NCBI GenBank assembly: GCA_041659525.1
Contig: JBAZYC010000001.1
Location: 921,291-985,290 of the forward strand
From: JAAZKV01 sp041659525
GTDB lineage: Archaea; Iainarchaeota; Iainarchaeia; Iainarchaeales; JAAZKV01
Direction: 5' to 3'
Length of the DNA: 64,000 nucleotides
The translations under genes and the position numbers were made by a program. Shown in pieces: positions 60,788 through 64,000 of this stretch. Position 1 is the first letter of the stretch. Each line of letters starts with the position of its first letter. The notes beneath the pieces were generated by a model. The model was not told the origin of the DNA. It did not search any database and was given only the letters and a program-made list of their open reading frames with translations.

Positions 60788-61245
60788 GTAAGCAATTGTT
60801 TGCCTGGTGGCATAGTTGCAAGAGTAAGATTGATTTGATGGTTTCGACTATCAAAGTCAAGTTCTCGAATTTGAACACCTTAGTGTGCACTTTGCACAAT
60901 GAGATTCGATTTTTTTATCACATCGCTCGTGCGTTATGCATGAACGAAGCGTGAGCACCAAAGTTTTTTTTGGTGTGATGTTGGTTAGTGGTGACATGTT
61001 GAATGTTAACATTGCAAAATTTTTAATTTTGCTATGCTATGTAAAGCTATGCTTTACAATGAGTTCAATGTGCATAAATTGGTGAGAATTAATTTTCCAC
61101 AAATAGTGAGAATAGCTCAAAACCAATTCCAAAAAAGTTTAAGTACAATACAAATTTAATTGTGAAACCAAAAGTTTTGCAATCTTCCATGCAAGTCATG
61201 GATCTTCTAGAAACAGATAGCAATGTTTGTTTCGAACGGAATATA
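60788..61245 (+). other. Long pre-16S leader with several hairpins
   Basis: About 455 nt, long for an archaeal rRNA leader. Perfect or near-perfect stems are visible: TTTGATGGT-TTCG-ACTATCAAA (60834-60855, 9 bp with one G-U and a UUCG tetraloop), CACCAAA/TTTGGTG around 60957-60977 and TGTAAAGC/GCTTTACA around 61040-61058. No protein or tRNA is evident. It may hold processing signals or an unrecognised small RNA. Confidence 0.55.
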
Positions 61246-62731
<1,486 letters not shown>

Positions 62732-63123
62732 AAAAACAAAAAAATTCGAAAGAATTCTTTGTTGAAAAAAAATTCTATACTGCGAAGTGTAGTTTTTTCT
62801 TTTTTTGTACCAAGGGTACATCGTGCGAAAAGTTTTTTATTGAATATTCTCTATATGGAGCGAAAGCTCTCCCACTAACCATGATTTTTAATCTTGGCGA
62901 AAGCGATGCACTCTTTAAGAGTGTAATGTTTTTGTTAAGTTTATTTTAGTATAATTGATAAGCCAACTAAGTTGGTGTTTGTCATAAAAAGTAACGAGCT
63001 TGCAAAGCAAGTTTTGTTATTCATTGGATTAGATAGGTTTCGACCTCTTGAATAAAAATTCAAGTTAGCGGTGCAAGCGCTCAAAGTAAGTACTTGCTAT
63101 GCAAGGAACTTATAAAATCAAAT
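62732..63123 (+). other. 16S-tRNA-Ala internal spacer
   Basis: About 390 nt of spacer with local hairpins, including AGGT-TTCG-ACCT (63035-63046) followed by CTTGAAT-AAAA-ATTCAAG (63047-63064). No gene is seen. The UUCG hairpin followed by a TTCAAG stem resembles the 60834-60880 part of the leader. Confidence 0.6.
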
Positions 63124-63196
63124 GGGCTCTTAGCTCAGTTGGTAGAGCGCTCCCCTTGCACGGGAGAGGTCGGGGGTTCGAATCCCTCAGAGTCCA
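63124..63196 (+). tRNA. tRNA-Ala (anticodon TGC)
   Basis: A 73-nt cloverleaf in the rRNA spacer: acceptor GGGCTCT/AGAGTCC with discriminator A, anticodon stem CTCCC/GGGAG with loop CTTGCAC (TGC), T-loop TTCGAAT. The Ala identity pair at 3-70 is G-T, as expected. No intron, no encoded CCA. A tRNA-Ala here is standard for euryarchaeal-type rRNA operons. Confidence 0.97.
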
Positions 63197-63486
63197 CTTG
63201 CGACTGTAAAAAGTTGCGAAAATATTTTGCGATAATGAATAGTATTCATTATTACAACGAGTACTTGTTTACAAGTACCTTGATGATTGTTCCCATCTCG
63301 AGATTTTTCGGGATGGAAGGCGAAAGCAATTTGGAGAAATATTGTTGAAAGACAATGTTTCGATGAAGGATTGTTGCATAGGTGAAGTGTATCATAGCGA
63401 GTAATATAAATCATTACCAAATACAGTTTTGGCGAATTTGTTGAATTGCTATAACTAATGCAAATTAGTTGTAAGTAATTTATAGG
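63197..63486 (+). other. tRNA-Ala-23S internal spacer
   Basis: About 290 nt with small stems such as ATAATGAAT/ATTCATTAT (63232-63252) and GTACTTG/CAAGTAC (63261-63278), probably processing elements. No gene is seen. Confidence 0.55.
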
Positions 63487-64000
63487 CAACGTTACGCCAA
63501 GTAGTGGATGACTAGGCTAGAGCGCTGATTAAGGACGTGGCAAGCTGCGATAAGCTTTGGCGAGGAGCATGCATCCTTTGAACCAAAGATTTCCGAATAA
63601 TTCAGCAATGAAAAGGAACTCCGGGAATTGAATCATCTCAGTACCGGAAGGAGAAGAAAACAATAGTGATTCCGTCATTAGCGGCGAGCGAACGCGGAAG
63701 AGGGCAAACCGAATCCTATACCGTGAGGTTGTGGAGTTGTGGTGTTAGCGCACAAGTTGTTTTATGAGAAGAAGTCGCCTGGAATGGCGCACCAGAGAGG
63801 GTGATAGTCCCGTACTTGTAATAAAATGAGTTGATTGCTAATGAGCGAGTACCTTGCACTGGATAGTGCGAGGGAAAATGGGAGGATTAACTCCTAACCC
63901 TAAATACGTCTCTAGACCGATAGCGGACTAGTACCGCGAGGGAAGGTTGAAAAGTATCCTTAATAGGAGCTGAAAAGCACCTGAAACTACTTGGTTACGG
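63487..64000 (+). rRNA. rrl: 23S ribosomal RNA, 5' part (continues past the window)
   Basis: The 23S 5' domain starts near 63487-63495. AAGGACGTGGCAAGCTGCGATAAG matches the conserved 23S stretch AAGGACGTG..CTGCGATAAG, and GTGATAGTCCCGTA and the AGTACCGCGAGGGAAGG block (domain I) follow. The 5' end is approximate; the rest lies outside the window. Confidence 0.93.

Noticed and set aside
60834..60860. tmRNA- or tRNA-like element from GGTTTCGAC in the leader
   Set aside because: No matching acceptor stem or cloverleaf was found; it folds better as a UUCG hairpin.

Overview
The window reads as a piece of an archaeal chromosome, most likely from a small-genome DPANN-type lineage. Archaeal markers are TFB, an archaeal histone, ribosomal proteins eS8 and eL40 (plus a candidate eL41), FEN1, Hef, FtsZ, a Dpo4-like polymerase, a lipid-type UbiA prenyltransferase, TATA-box promoters and a 16S gene with an archaeal 530 loop and a GATCACCTCCT 3' end. 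The linked order 16S, tRNA-Ala(TGC), 23S is euryarchaeal in style. A Form III-type RuBisCO, a divergent 16S and several bacterial-type enzymes (LeuRS, Adk, AroK, ScpA/ScpB, MetA, GpmA) suggest DPANN. Diapherotrites or a neighbour would fit, but I cannot place it firmly. Coding DNA is AT-rich. Genes are packed in short runs on both strands. Starts are either leaderless, about 25-30 nt after a TATA box, or preceded by GGTGA/GGAGG, and TTG/GTG starts are common. I see no CRISPR array, insertion sequence, prophage or restriction system.

Layout. 1-13 kb: Trm5 (cut by the window edge), adenylate kinase, a KaiC-like ATPase, a decapeptide-repeat protein, ScpA, a GNAT, an ABC exporter, DNA polymerase IV, endonuclease III and thioredoxin reductase. 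13-28 kb: a membrane-anchored ArsR-type regulator, a LeuRS carrying a Nudix domain, ScpB, RNase HII, TFB, eS8, Hef, a TyrA-like protein with an apparent FDX-ACB domain, and a histone. 28-40 kb: RuBisCO, a MATE exporter, rubrerythrin, FtsZ, a site-2 protease, FolC, FEN1, a HAD protein, a UbiA enzyme and two tiny zinc-ribbon genes. 40-54 kb: tRNA-Glu, shikimate kinase, a redox cluster (CDGSH protein, tandem cytochrome b5 lipoprotein, ferric-reductase-like membrane protein), MetA, YvcK, enolase, a P-type ATPase, phosphoglycerate mutase, an FkbM methyltransferase and CTP synthase. 54-60 kb: an HD hydrolase, the candidate eL41, a glycosyltransferase/UbiA/acyltransferase/glycosyltransferase group, a TIM-barrel protein and a HIT protein. 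60.7-64 kb: the rRNA operon.

How the genes fit together. RuBisCO would yield 3-phosphoglycerate, which phosphoglycerate mutase and enolase carry to PEP. The other AMP-pathway enzymes are not in the window. The 41.2-43.5 kb redox group, with rubrerythrin, thioredoxin reductase and glutaredoxin elsewhere, points to electron transfer at the membrane and oxidative-stress handling. The strongest candidates for something undescribed are that heme/Fe-S cluster, the decapeptide-repeat protein, the TyrA/FDX-ACB fusion, the LeuRS-Nudix fusion and the unusual 16S decoding-site base pair.
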